DNA from: Planctomycetota bacterium
GTDB lineage: Bacteria > Planctomycetota > UBA1135 > UBA2386
Reading direction: 5' to 3'
NCBI GenBank assembly: GCA_016794425.1
Contig: JAEUHR010000012.1
Coordinates: 1 to 62,061 of the forward strand
DNA length: 62,061 nt
Positions 1 to 7,840 of this stretch are shown one piece after another (the stretch's first letter is position 1; each line of letters begins with the position of its first letter). The translations under genes were made by a program, and so were the position numbers. The notes below the pieces were generated by a model. The model was given only the letters and a program-made list of their open reading frames with translations. It was not told the origin of the DNA and searched no databases.

Positions 1-1
1 G

Positions 2-175
2 TGCCGGCCGCGCACCAACCACGAGCCGCAGCAGCTGGCGCCTGGCGTCGTGCTGCGGCTGCTCCAGCGCAACCTGGAAGCCCAGGAACTGCTGGCGTGG
101 CGGCAGGACTGGCGCGGGCTGTCGATCCACCCGACCAGCACCGACGGCACCGGCACTTGCGGCGCGGCGGCATGA
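2..175 (+). CDS. C-terminal end of an unidentified protein (cut by window edge)
   Basis: An open frame enters from the left edge and ends at TGA 173-175, leaving 57 residues. Nearly every codon ends in G or C, as in the real genes around it, and this is why I take it as coding. The tail contains a charged helix-like stretch (VVLRLLQRNLEAQELLAWRQ) and then a low-complexity Gly/Thr/Ala end. I do not recognise the family, and the start lies outside the window. It converges on the LOG-family gene, with 26 bases between the two stop codons. Confidence 0.5.
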   Translation, partial: CRPRTNHEPQQLAPGVVLRLLQRNLEAQELLAWRQDWRGLSIHPTSTDGTGTCGAAA

Positions 176-201
176 GCGTGGTCCACGGAAAGCACCAGTT
201 C

Positions 202-1095
202 CTACTGGCCGCGCGGCAGCCGTTCGGCCGGCTTCTCGCGGTAGAAGTCGCCGATGATGCGCCAGCACTCCTGTGCCGTCTCCGCGTACTGGAACAGGCC
301 GAGGTCCTCGGGCGAGATCGTGCCTTCCTCGACGAAGAGGTCCCAGTTGATCAGGCGCTGCCAGTAGTCGCGGCCGAACAGCACGACCGGAATCGGCTGC
401 ATGCGGCGCGTTTGGATCAGGGTCAGCGCCTCGAACAGCTCGTCCATCGTGCCGAAGCCGCCGGGGAACGCGACCATCGCCTTGGCGCGCATCAGGAAGT
501 GCATCTTCCGGATCGCGAAGTACTTGAACTCGAAGCAGAGCTCCGGAGTGATGTAGCTGTTCGGCTCCTGCTCGAACGGCAGCGTGATGTTGAGTCCGAT
601 CGACTTCGCGCCGACGTCGAAGGCGCCGCGGTTGGCGGCCTCCATGATGCCGGGGCCGCCGCCGGTGCAGACGACGTAGTCGCAGCGGTGGTCGATCTGG
701 CACTGGCCCGAGACGATGCGCGCGAACTCGCGCGCTTCGTCGTAGTAGTGCGCCTTCTTGGCCACGTTCTCGGCGATGCGCACGCGGTGCTGCAGCCGCA
801 CGTCGTCGGGCTTCTTCGCCGCCGCCGCGCGGGCTTCGGCCAGGCGCCGCTCGGCCACGTCGCGCTCGACCACGCGCGTGCCGCCGAACACGACCACCGT
901 CGAGGCGACGCCGTGGTCGTGCATGATCAGCTCCGGCTTCAGCAGCTCGAGCTGCAGCCGCACCGGCCGCAGTTCCTCGCGGCCCATGAAGTCGGGGTCG
1001 GTGTGGGCCTGGCGGTACGAAGTCGACAGCCGGATCGCGCGGATGCGCTGCGAGTGCTCGTCGTTCGCGACCGGGGGCGGAGTCGGTTGGCTCAT
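202..1095 (-). CDS. LOG-family / TIGR00730-type Rossmann-fold protein
   Basis: The 297-residue protein carries the two signature motifs of the LOG (lysine decarboxylase-like) family: GGGPGIMEA at residues 145-153 and PGGFGTMDE at 211-219. Family members characterised in bacteria and plants are nucleoside 5'-monophosphate phosphoribohydrolases that release a free base, including cytokinin-activating LOG enzymes. The PGGxGTxxE loop forms the nucleotide-binding and active site. This protein is longer than the usual 190-220 residues because of an N-terminal extension of about 60 residues and a charged insert near 85-125, as in the larger subgroup. It is cytosolic, with no signal peptide. It is divergent from the eboE-like gene. 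The precise substrate cannot be read from sequence. Confidence 0.88.
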   Translation of the reverse strand: MSQPTPPPVANDEHSQRIRAIRLSTSYRQAHTDPDFMGREELRPVRLQLELLKPELIMHDHGVASTVVVFGGTRVVERDVAERRLAEARAAAAKKPDDVRLQHRVRIAENVAKKAHYYDEAREFARIVSGQCQIDHRCDYVVCTGGGPGIMEAANRGAFDVGAKSIGLNITLPFEQEPNSYITPELCFEFKYFAIRKMHFLMRAKAMVAFPGGFGTMDELFEALTLIQTRRMQPIPVVLFGRDYWQRLINWDLFVEEGTISPEDLGLFQYAETAQECWRIIGDFYREKPAERLPRGQ

Positions 1096-1161
1096 GGCTC
1101 GGAGGTGCCGCAGCCATCGGCATTCCAGGGGCGTCGACGCGAGACTTCCCGGCGCCGCGGC

Positions 1162-1167
1162 TATCCT
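1162..1167 (+). promoter_or_regulatory. -10-like hexamer TATCCT close to a start codon
   Basis: TATCCT followed by GCGCCGCG lies only 8 bases before the ATG at 1176. It is one of a recurring set of TAnnnT elements in this window. If it is the -10 box, transcription would start at or next to the ATG. No good -35 is visible. Confidence 0.4.
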
Positions 1168-1175
1168 GCGCCGCG

Positions 1176-2324
1176 ATGGCCACTCCGCGGCTGACCTACT
1201 GCGGCAACGTGCACGCGGCCGGCGACCTGGCGACGCACCTGGCGATGCTGCAGGCGCACGCGGTGCCGATCGCGGCGCACCGGCGCGCCGCGGGCCGCGC
1301 CTTCGGTCTCGGGGTCTGGTGGCCGGACACGCTGGCGTGCGAACTCGCCGGTGACCCGGCGGCCCGCGCCCGGCTCACCGACGCGCTCGCGGCGGCCGAC
1401 CTGCAGCCGTGGACGCTGAACGTGTTCCCGTTCGGTGGCTTCCACGACACCGTCGTCAAGACCGCGGTCTACCGGCCGGACTGGGAGCACGAGGACCGGC
1501 TCGCCTACACGCGCACTTGCGCCGAACTCGCGGCGCCGCTGCTGCCGGCCGGCAGCGTGCTGCCGCTGTCGACGCTGCCGCTCGGCTACCGGGCGCCGGG
1601 CGAACCTGCGGCCGACCTGCGGCGCATGGCGCGCAACCTGGCGCGCTGCGCCAGCGCCTTCGCCGCGCTCGAGCAGCGCACCGGCGTGCGCTGCGTGCTC
1701 GCGCTCGAGCCGGAACCGGATTGCCTGCTCGAGACCTGCGGCGCGACCGCCGCGTTCCTCGAGCGCTGGTTGTTCGACGAGGGCGCCTGGACCACCGTCG
1801 GCGAGGCCGTGCTGCGCCGCCACCTCGGCGTCTGCGTCGACCTGTGCCACCTGGCGGTGGTCGGCGAGGAGCCGTTGGCCGCGCTCGCGGATCTGCGCGG
1901 CCGCGGCATCGAGGTGCCGAAGATACAGGTGTCGGCGTGCCTCGAACTGCGCGATCCGGTCGCGCTGGACCGGCTGCTCGCGTTCGCCGAGCCGCGCTAC
2001 CTGCACCAGACCGTGGCCGCGGACGGCCGGCGCGCGCTCGACCTCGGCGAGGTGGCGGCGCGCCGCGCGGAGTTCGCGGCCGCGGGCCGGCTGCGGTCGC
2101 ACTACCACGTGCCGCTGTTCTGGGACGATCCCGGTCCACTCGGGTCGACGCGCGCCGAGGTCGAACGCGTGCTGCGCGCGGTGGTGCAGGCGCCGGGCGA
2201 ACTGCCCTTGCTGGAAGTCGAGACCTACACCTGGGACGTGCTCGGCGACTTCGCCGGCACCGCACCGCTGCACGAACGCATCGCACGCGAGCTGGATTGG
2301 GTCGCCGGATGCCTCGAACGCTGA
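1176..2324 (+). CDS. eboE: EboE-like metabolite-traffic TIM-barrel protein
   Basis: This 382-residue protein resembles EboE, a xylose-isomerase-like TIM-barrel protein of the ebo cluster. Recognisable features are the opening LTYCGNVHAAGD, the segment WTLNVFPFGGFHDTVVKTAVYRPDW near residues 78-102 (EboE proteins have a very similar TMNGFPYG.FH...VK..VYRPDW), and the later ALEPEPDCLLET and GVCVDLCHLAV strands that carry acidic and His residues of the barrel. In other bacteria the ebo genes are needed to export a metabolite to the periplasm. The other ebo genes (eboA, B, C, D, F) are not adjacent here, so the role in this organism is open. A generic sugar-phosphate isomerase is the alternative. 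Confidence 0.7.
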   Translation: MATPRLTYCGNVHAAGDLATHLAMLQAHAVPIAAHRRAAGRAFGLGVWWPDTLACELAGDPAARARLTDALAAADLQPWTLNVFPFGGFHDTVVKTAVYRPDWEHEDRLAYTRTCAELAAPLLPAGSVLPLSTLPLGYRAPGEPAADLRRMARNLARCASAFAALEQRTGVRCVLALEPEPDCLLETCGATAAFLERWLFDEGAWTTVGEAVLRRHLGVCVDLCHLAVVGEEPLAALADLRGRGIEVPKIQVSACLELRDPVALDRLLAFAEPRYLHQTVAADGRRALDLGEVAARRAEFAAAGRLRSHYHVPLFWDDPGPLGSTRAEVERVLRAVVQAPGELPLLEVETYTWDVLGDFAGTAPLHERIARELDWVAGCLER

Positions 2325-2336
2325 GCGCCGACGCCG

Positions 2337-2342
2337 TATCCT
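2337..2342 (+). promoter_or_regulatory. -10-like hexamer TATCCT before the ABC gene
   Basis: TATCCT followed by GCGCGG sits 10 bases before the ATG at 2353, in the 28-base gap after the eboE-like gene. It belongs to the same recurrent motif set as the elements at 1162, 9872, 24373, 27943 and 40427. Confidence 0.35.
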
Positions 2343-2352
2343 GCGCGGCCCG

Positions 2353-3018
2353 ATGATCCGCCTGCGCGACGTGCAGAAGAGCTATGCCGCCGGCACCGGC
2401 CGCGTCGTCGCCTGTGCGGTGTCGCAGCTCGACATCGCCGCCGGCGAACAGGTCGCCCTGGTCGGCCGTTCGGGCAGCGGCAAGACCACGCTGCTGCACA
2501 TCCTGGCCGGCATCCTGCGTCCCGACCACGGCGAGGTCGAAGTGGCCGGCGCGCGCCTCGACCAGCTCGGCGAAGCGGCCTGCGACCGCCACCGCGGCCG
2601 GCACATCGGCATGGTCTACCAGACGTTCAACCTGCTGCAGCCGTTCACGGCGCTCGAGAACGTGCTGCTCGGCGCGCTGTTCGGCCGCGGCGCCGGCCAC
2701 GCGATGCGCGACCGCGCCGCGGCGCTGCTCGCCGAGGTCGGTCTCGGCGACCGGCTGCACCACCGGCCCAAGCAGCTGTCGGTGGGGCAGGTGCAGCGGG
2801 TCGCGATCTGCCGCGCGCTGATCAACGACCCCGAACTGATCCTGATGGACGAACCGCTCGGCAACCAGGACCGCACCACCGGCGAGCAGGTGCTCGACCT
2901 GCTGCTGCGGCTCGCCGCCGCCGGCGGCAAGACCGTCGTGATGGTCACGCACGACCCGGCGTCGGCGGCGCGCATGCAGCGCACGGTCGACCTCGCGACG
3001 CTGAGGGCCGCGCCGTGA
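2353..3018 (+). CDS. ABC transporter ATP-binding protein (LolD/MacB type)
   Basis: The 221-residue ATPase has Walker A GRSGSGKTT, Q-loop YQTFNLLQP, Walker B LILMDEP and H-loop VTHD. The NLLQPFTALENV segment and overall size match the LolD/FtsE/MacB group, which pairs with permeases carrying one large extracytoplasmic domain. Such systems are mechanotransmitters for lipoprotein release or export rather than classic importers. The signature is LSVGQVQ instead of LSGGQQQ, and the D-loop region reads PLGNQD instead of PTGNLD. I chose the ATG at 2353 because the longer upstream frame runs antiparallel in composition through eboE. The stop overlaps the permease start as GTGA. Confidence 0.92.
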   Translation: MIRLRDVQKSYAAGTGRVVACAVSQLDIAAGEQVALVGRSGSGKTTLLHILAGILRPDHGEVEVAGARLDQLGEAACDRHRGRHIGMVYQTFNLLQPFTALENVLLGALFGRGAGHAMRDRAAALLAEVGLGDRLHHRPKQLSVGQVQRVAICRALINDPELILMDEPLGNQDRTTGEQVLDLLLRLAAAGGKTVVMVTHDPASAARMQRTVDLATLRAAP

Positions 3019-4406
3019 GGCTCTGGTCGATCAGTCTGCGCAACCTGCGCGTGCGGCTCGTCGCAACCGTGCTGACGACGGCGTCGATCGTCGTCGCGAC
3101 GGCGCTCTACGCCGCGATCCTGGTCATGGCCGAGCAGACCGAGGCGCGCTACAAGGGCAGCATCGGCGGCTACCAGGCCGTCGTCGGGCCGAAGGACGCG
3201 AGCCAGCTCGAGCTGGTGCTGAACACGATCTTCAACGTCGGCGAGGCGCCCGGCCTGTTCCCGCTGCAGGTGGCGATCGACCTGCGCGCCGGCAAGGTCA
3301 GTCGCCGCGGCCAGGTGCGCTATGCGATCCCGCAAGCGCGCGGCGACAGCGTCAGCCGCCACGGCTTCCCGGTCGTGGCGACGCTCGACGAGATGTTCAC
3401 CGCCTACGAGTGGCACGGCGCGCCGCTGCCGTTCGCGGCCGGCGGACCGTTCCGGTTCTCGTGGGACGAACTGCTGCAGCTCGGCGAGGAACTGGCCGCC
3501 TACGAGAACGGCCGCCGCGCCGGCGAGGCGCAGCCGCCGCCGCGGCCGCTGCTGCGGCCCGCCTGGCGCCAGGCGGTGGTCGGCTCGCGCGTCGCCCGCA
3601 CGCTCGAACTCGGTCTCGGCAGCACGATCACGCCGGTGCACGGCAAGATGGGGGAGTTCGGCTACCACGAACACCCGGAGGCGTCGTGCGAGGTCGTCGG
3701 CATCCTGGCGCCGACCAACTCGCCGCTCGACACGACGATCTTCCTGCCGCTCGGCACGCACCTGCTGATCGACGGCCACGAGGCCGGCGTGTTCGTGGTC
3801 GAGATCCCGCCCGGCAAGACGCCCGACGACGCGAAGCGCCTGCCGGTCAGTGCGGCGCGCATCGGCCTGACCGCGATCGTCGTCGACCCGAAGGACCACT
3901 TCGGTGCGCGGATCCTGCGCACTGAGTTCGGTGCGCGCGCCGACGCGCAGGTCGCGTGGCCGCAGGACGTGGTGCCGCGGTTCCTGCGCGACATCGGCAA
4001 CGCCGCCGACGTGCTGACCGTGATCGCGTGGCTCGTGCTGCTGGTCGCCAGCGTGTCGATCACGGTCGCGATCTACAACACGATGAACGAACGCCGCCGC
4101 GAGATCGCGATCATGCGGTCGCTCGGTGCGCGCCGGCTGCAGATCCTGGCGATCATCACCGGCGAGGCGGCGCTGCTGTCGCTGTTCGGCGCCGTGCTCG
4201 GCGTGCTCGTCTGCCACCTGGCCGCGCTGCTGCTGCGCGCGACCGTCGAGGACATGACCGGTGTACACCTCGACTGGCTGCAGTTCCGGCCCTGGGAAGC
4301 GTGGCTCGTGTTCGGAGTCACCGGCGTCGGCGCGCTGGCAGGCCTCGCACCGGCCGTGAAGGGCTCGCTGACGCAGGTGGCCGACAACCTGGCGCAGGAC
4401 TACTAG
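3015..4406 (+). CDS. ABC transporter permease, MacB/FtsX-like
   Basis: The 463-residue protein starts at GTG 3015, overlapping the ATPase stop by four bases, so translation is probably coupled. It has an N-terminal membrane helix after VRLVATVLTTASIVVATALYAA, a large extracytoplasmic domain over about residues 45-330, and a C-terminal block of three membrane helices. That block contains the FtsX-family sequence NERRREIAIMRSLGARRLQI. This topology (1 + 3 helices) is typical of MacB/LolC/FtsX permeases. The partner ATPase is directly upstream. The cargo is unknown; a lipoprotein or an envelope metabolite is plausible. Confidence 0.88.
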   Translation: MRLWSISLRNLRVRLVATVLTTASIVVATALYAAILVMAEQTEARYKGSIGGYQAVVGPKDASQLELVLNTIFNVGEAPGLFPLQVAIDLRAGKVSRRGQVRYAIPQARGDSVSRHGFPVVATLDEMFTAYEWHGAPLPFAAGGPFRFSWDELLQLGEELAAYENGRRAGEAQPPPRPLLRPAWRQAVVGSRVARTLELGLGSTITPVHGKMGEFGYHEHPEASCEVVGILAPTNSPLDTTIFLPLGTHLLIDGHEAGVFVVEIPPGKTPDDAKRLPVSAARIGLTAIVVDPKDHFGARILRTEFGARADAQVAWPQDVVPRFLRDIGNAADVLTVIAWLVLLVASVSITVAIYNTMNERRREIAIMRSLGARRLQILAIITGEAALLSLFGAVLGVLVCHLAALLLRATVEDMTGVHLDWLQFRPWEAWLVFGVTGVGALAGLAPAVKGSLTQVADNLAQDY

Positions 4407-4471
4407 GCAGCTCTCGGCCACGTCGCCGCGGGATTTGCTCCGGGGAGGGCGGGGCGCAGCCGATCGTCGAG

Positions 4472-4477
4472 TAGCAT
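4472..4477 (+). promoter_or_regulatory. -10-like hexamer TAGCAT
   Basis: TAGCAT followed by GCCCG lies in the 104-base gap between the permease and the DUF3299 gene, 33 bases before the ATG at 4511. It matches the TAGC(C/A)T element found before many genes here. Confidence 0.35.
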
Positions 4478-4510
4478 GCCCGACCGGACGCGGATCCCCG
4501 CGCGAACGCC

Positions 4511-5227
4511 ATGACCAAGCTGTTGCCGATCCTGTTGCTGGCCACCTCGCTCGCGGCGCAGACGCCGCCGGACCAGCCGAAGCCCGCGCCTGTCCCAGCA
4601 CCCGCTCCGGCCCCGGCGCCGAAGGTCGAGCCGGCCAGGCAGGAGCCGAAGCCGGTGACCGATGCGTCCAAGCCGCCGGCCACCACGCAGGATCCGAAGC
4701 CCGCGCCGACGGAGCCGCGTATCGACCGGCCCGACAAGGACCAGCCGATCCCGAAGGGCACCGACCCGGCCGACATCGCGGCGATGCGCAGCGCGGAAGC
4801 GATGCTGGCCGCCGAGCGCAAGCTGGCCGACCAGATCAAGGCCGGCAAGATCCCTGGCCTCGACCGGATCCTGCCGTTCGACGAGCTGTCGTCGTGGCCC
4901 TACGAGGACGGGCTCAAGGGCATGCCGCAGCGCATCAAGGAGCTGTCGGGCAAGCGCGTGCTGATGGTCGGCTTCATGCTGCCGATCGACGAGGTGCAGA
5001 ACATCAAGGAGTTCCTGCTCGTGCAGTCGCTGTGGTCGTGCTGCTACGGCCAGCCGCCCGACATCCACGGCATCGTGCGCGTGGTGATGCCGAAGGGGAA
5101 GACGACCGACTACTTCTTCGACCCGCTGAAGATCGTCGGCACCTTCAAGGTCGAAGCGACGATGCTCGACGGCTACTGCGTCGACATCTACCAACTGCAC
5201 GTCGAGAGCCTCGAAGCGCTGAAGTAG
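4511..5227 (+). CDS. Secreted DUF3299-domain protein with proline-rich linker
   Basis: The 238-residue product starts with a signal peptide (MTKLLPILLLATSLAAQ, likely cleaved after the AAQ region). A Pro/Ala/Lys-rich low-complexity linker to about residue 80 follows, then a folded domain. The domain holds the DUF3299 hallmark SLWSCCYGQPPDIHGIVRV and an ending DGYCVDIYQLHVESL. DUF3299 proteins are small periplasmic or lipoprotein-like proteins often found beside MacB-type ABC transporters; their biochemical role is unknown. Here the domain follows such an ABC pair by 104 bases, which suggests a functional link. The paired cysteines in SCCYG could form disulfides or bind metal; this is not shown. 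Confidence 0.75.
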   Translation: MTKLLPILLLATSLAAQTPPDQPKPAPVPAPAPAPAPKVEPARQEPKPVTDASKPPATTQDPKPAPTEPRIDRPDKDQPIPKGTDPADIAAMRSAEAMLAAERKLADQIKAGKIPGLDRILPFDELSSWPYEDGLKGMPQRIKELSGKRVLMVGFMLPIDEVQNIKEFLLVQSLWSCCYGQPPDIHGIVRVVMPKGKTTDYFFDPLKIVGTFKVEATMLDGYCVDIYQLHVESLEALK

Positions 5228-5310
5228 CGCACGCCGAGCTGCCGGTGGCAGCGGCGATTCGCGGATCGTGGCACAAGTCGTGACACCGCCGCGGCCGATA
5301 GGCCGAGGCG

Positions 5311-6759
5311 ATGGTCTCCACGAACGAACGCAAGGCGCGTGGCTGGTCGTTGACGCTGCGCCTGTCCGTGGCCCTCGCTGCCGGTGCCTTCTTCGTCGCC
5401 GTGCTGCTGGGGTTCCTCGGCGCGGACCGCGCGGACAGCGAGGCCGTTCGGCGCGATGCGCAGCAGGACGTGCAGCTGGCGGCGGCGCTGGCGGCGCGCG
5501 CCGCACCGCTGCTCGACCGGGGCGACCTGATGCGGCTGTCGGTGCTGGCCGCGGTCGCGCGCGACCAGACCGGCGGGCGGGTGCTCGTGCTCGACCGCGG
5601 CGGCCGCGTCGTGCTCGACACGGCGCTGATGCTCGGCGACCGCCAGCTCAGCCTGCTGACCGAACAGGGGTTCCAGCGCACGACCGAACGCGCCGATGGC
5701 GTCGAGGTGCGTGAGACGCTGGCGCCGGTGGCGTTCGGCGGCGAACGGATCGGCGAGGTGCGGCTGCAGCGCGACGTCGCGCGTTACGCGCTCGGCTTCG
5801 ACTTCTCGTGGTTCGGCCTCGTGCTGCTGTGCAGCCTGTCGCTGGTCGCGACTGCGGCGATCATGGGCCACCACTGGTCGGCGCGCGTTCGCAGCGCGAC
5901 CGATGCGCTGATCCGGCTGTCGGCCGGTGAGGTCGGCGGCGTCGCCGGCGACGCGGTCGAAGGCGAACTGCAGGACCTCGGTTCGGCGCTGCGCGAGATG
6001 GAGCGCGGCGTGCAGGACGGCTTGCAGCGCGTCGGCGACGGCTATGTCGCGATGGCTTTGCAGCTGGTCGGTGGCCTCGAACGGGCGCGGCTCGTGCCGC
6101 CCGGCCACGGCGAACGCACCGCGCAGCTCGCCGGCCGCCTCGCCGACCGGCTGCAGCTGCTGCCGGCCGACCGCAGCGACCTCGAACTCGCCTGCCGTCT
6201 GGTCGACCTCGGCAAGGCCTGGGTGCGGCCGTCGATCCTGCAGAAGCACTCGGCGCTGACCGAGATCGAGCAGCAGTCGCTGCAGCACCACCCGGTGCAC
6301 GCGCAGCAGCAGCTCGAGTGCGTGCCGGCACTGCGCCGGGTCGCCCGGATCCTGCGCCACCAGCTCGAGCGCTACGACGGCAACGGTTCGCCGGACGCGT
6401 TGCGCGGCGACCGCATTCCGCTGGCGTCGCGCGTGCTGTCGATCGCCGCGAGCTTCGACCTGCTGACCACCTGCGCCGCCGACCGGCCGCTCGACTGGCA
6501 GTCGGCGCTGCAGCAGATGGCGGCGGCGCGCGGCGAGGTGTTCGACCCGTGGCTGCTCGAGCTGTTCGAGGAGGAGATCCGCCGCGAACCGCCGCCGGCC
6601 GACGACGCGCGGCCGGTCATGATCGTGCCGACCGGCAGCCTGCCGTGGCGCCACGCGGAGGCCGAGGCCGCGGCGGTCGAGCCGGACGACGATGGCGACG
6701 TCGCCGTCGACGAACTCGAGGTGATGCTCGACGAACGCAACCCCGAGGACGCGTCGTGA
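5311..6759 (+). CDS. Membrane receptor with degenerate HD-GYP domain
   Basis: The 482-residue protein has a membrane helix at about 18-37, an extracytoplasmic sensor region, a second helix at about 166-186, a HAMP-like stretch, and then an HD-GYP-type domain (about 245-420). HD-GYP enzymes hydrolyse cyclic di-GMP with a di- or tri-metal centre. Here the defining HD is V298-D299 in RLVDLGKAW, the usual HHExxDGxGYP is HQLERYDGNGSP (350-361), and the later A-D-x-x-D reads AASFD. H326/H327 and the IPL-ARVL segment remain. The loss of several metal ligands suggests a binding rather than catalytic role. An acidic tail follows. The stop overlaps the lipoprotein gene as GTGA. Confidence 0.75.
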   Translation: MVSTNERKARGWSLTLRLSVALAAGAFFVAVLLGFLGADRADSEAVRRDAQQDVQLAAALAARAAPLLDRGDLMRLSVLAAVARDQTGGRVLVLDRGGRVVLDTALMLGDRQLSLLTEQGFQRTTERADGVEVRETLAPVAFGGERIGEVRLQRDVARYALGFDFSWFGLVLLCSLSLVATAAIMGHHWSARVRSATDALIRLSAGEVGGVAGDAVEGELQDLGSALREMERGVQDGLQRVGDGYVAMALQLVGGLERARLVPPGHGERTAQLAGRLADRLQLLPADRSDLELACRLVDLGKAWVRPSILQKHSALTEIEQQSLQHHPVHAQQQLECVPALRRVARILRHQLERYDGNGSPDALRGDRIPLASRVLSIAASFDLLTTCAADRPLDWQSALQQMAAARGEVFDPWLLELFEEEIRREPPPADDARPVMIVPTGSLPWRHAEAEAAAVEPDDDGDVAVDELEVMLDERNPEDAS

Positions 6760-7532
6760 CGACGCTGCGCCCGCTGCTGCTCGTGGCGACGCTGTTCGCG
6801 GGCTGCGCGACGCGGCCCTCGGATCCGTTCGCGATCGCGCAGGCCGCGGCGCACCGCGACGACCTGCTCTCGGCACTGCTCGCCTACGACGCGGTGCCGG
6901 TGCTGCACCCGCACTATCCGGAAGCGCGCGCCGGTGCGGCGGCGGTCGAACTGCGCATGCGGCGCGGCCACGAACTGATGCTCCAGGGCCTGCTGCACCG
7001 CGGTGAGTGGCGCGATGCCGAGGCGCTGCAGTGCCTCGAGCAGGCGCGCACGGTGTGGCCCGATCTGCCGGGCGTCGAAGCGCTGATCGCCGCGACGCGG
7101 CACCGGTTGCAGTTGTTCGCGACCGAGCCCGCGGCGGTGCCGATGCCGGCTCCGGCGGTGGCGGTCGCGGCGGCGCCGGCCGTGGTCGAACCACCGCCGC
7201 CCGTGCCCGAGTTCGTGCCGACGGCCTCCGAGGACGAGTCGATCACGCTGGGACTCGTGACCGTCGAGTCGCAGCTCGGTCGCGGCGAACTCGAATCCGC
7301 GGTCGTCGACCTGCTGGAACTGGCGCGCCGGTTCCCGACCGATCCGCGCGTGCAGCGCCGGCTCGCCCGTGTGCTGCAGCAGCGGGCGCTGCTGCGCTAC
7401 GGTCAGGGTGCGTTGACGGCCGCGCTGCTCGACCTCGAGCGCATCCTGGCGATCGAACCCGACAACGTCGAAGTCCTGACGTTGCTGCGCGCGGTGCGCG
7501 ACGAAGCTGCGGTGCCTGCGGCACCGCTCTGA
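6756..7532 (+). CDS. Lipoprotein with TPR-like repeats
   Basis: GTG at 6756 overlaps the stop of the HD-GYP-like gene by four bases. The product is 258 residues with a lipoprotein signal, LLVATLFAGC, giving a lipidated Cys17. The mature part has two helical segments with tetratricopeptide character (for example WRDAEALQCLEQARTVWPDLPGVEALI and ALLDLERILAIEPDNVEVLTLL), separated by a Pro/Ala/Val linker around residues 125-155. It may be a periplasmic partner of the sensor domain of the upstream receptor; this is inferred from the coupled arrangement only. Confidence 0.75.
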   Translation: MTTLRPLLLVATLFAGCATRPSDPFAIAQAAAHRDDLLSALLAYDAVPVLHPHYPEARAGAAAVELRMRRGHELMLQGLLHRGEWRDAEALQCLEQARTVWPDLPGVEALIAATRHRLQLFATEPAAVPMPAPAVAVAAAPAVVEPPPPVPEFVPTASEDESITLGLVTVESQLGRGELESAVVDLLELARRFPTDPRVQRRLARVLQQRALLRYGQGALTAALLDLERILAIEPDNVEVLTLLRAVRDEAAVPAAPL

Positions 7533-7582
7533 GCCGCGGTCGCGGCAGCAGTCAGCGGTGCGCTCCCGCGACGGTGCGGGAG
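7509..7582. terminator. Two hairpins after the lipoprotein gene
   Basis: The first hairpin is GCGGTGCC-TGC-GGCACCGC (7509-7527), an 8-base perfect stem ending two bases before the TGA. The second is CTCCCGC-GACGGT-GCGGGAG (7563-7582). Neither is followed by a clear T-run on the plus strand, so a factor-independent terminator is only a possibility. Both lie between convergent genes. Confidence 0.4.
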
Positions 7583-7840
7583 AAAGGAAGCCGGGGGTGA
7601 AACTTCGGGAAAAGGGGAAGAAGGAGAGTCAAGTTTTTACGTCCGTCGCGGACAACCCCCGGCTGTGTGTCGGCTGCCCATCGCGACGACCCGGACGGCC
7701 GCCGTGTTGGACCTGTGTCTCGATTGTTGCTCTCGACCGCCCCGGTCGACTGGGAGACGCGCTGCGTTCCCGGCGAGCGTGCCTCCGTTGGTGAGCCTGG
7801 GCGGATTCGCGAAGCAATGTAGCCCGCCAGTGGGCGCGGG
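7583..7840. other. Non-coding stretch between convergent genes
   Basis: About 260 bases without a credible gene. It contains a purine-rich plus-strand tract (about 7579-7630) ending in a TTTTT run at 7634-7638, lower in GC than its surroundings. A 78-codon frame runs through it but lacks the codon bias of real genes. I found no RNase P, tmRNA or SRP RNA signature. An unknown small RNA cannot be excluded. Confidence 0.3.

Noticed and set aside
7558..7794. A 78-codon plus-strand frame in the gap after the lipoprotein
   Set aside because: It lacks codon bias and any recognisable domain, and overlaps a hairpin. Probably not a gene.
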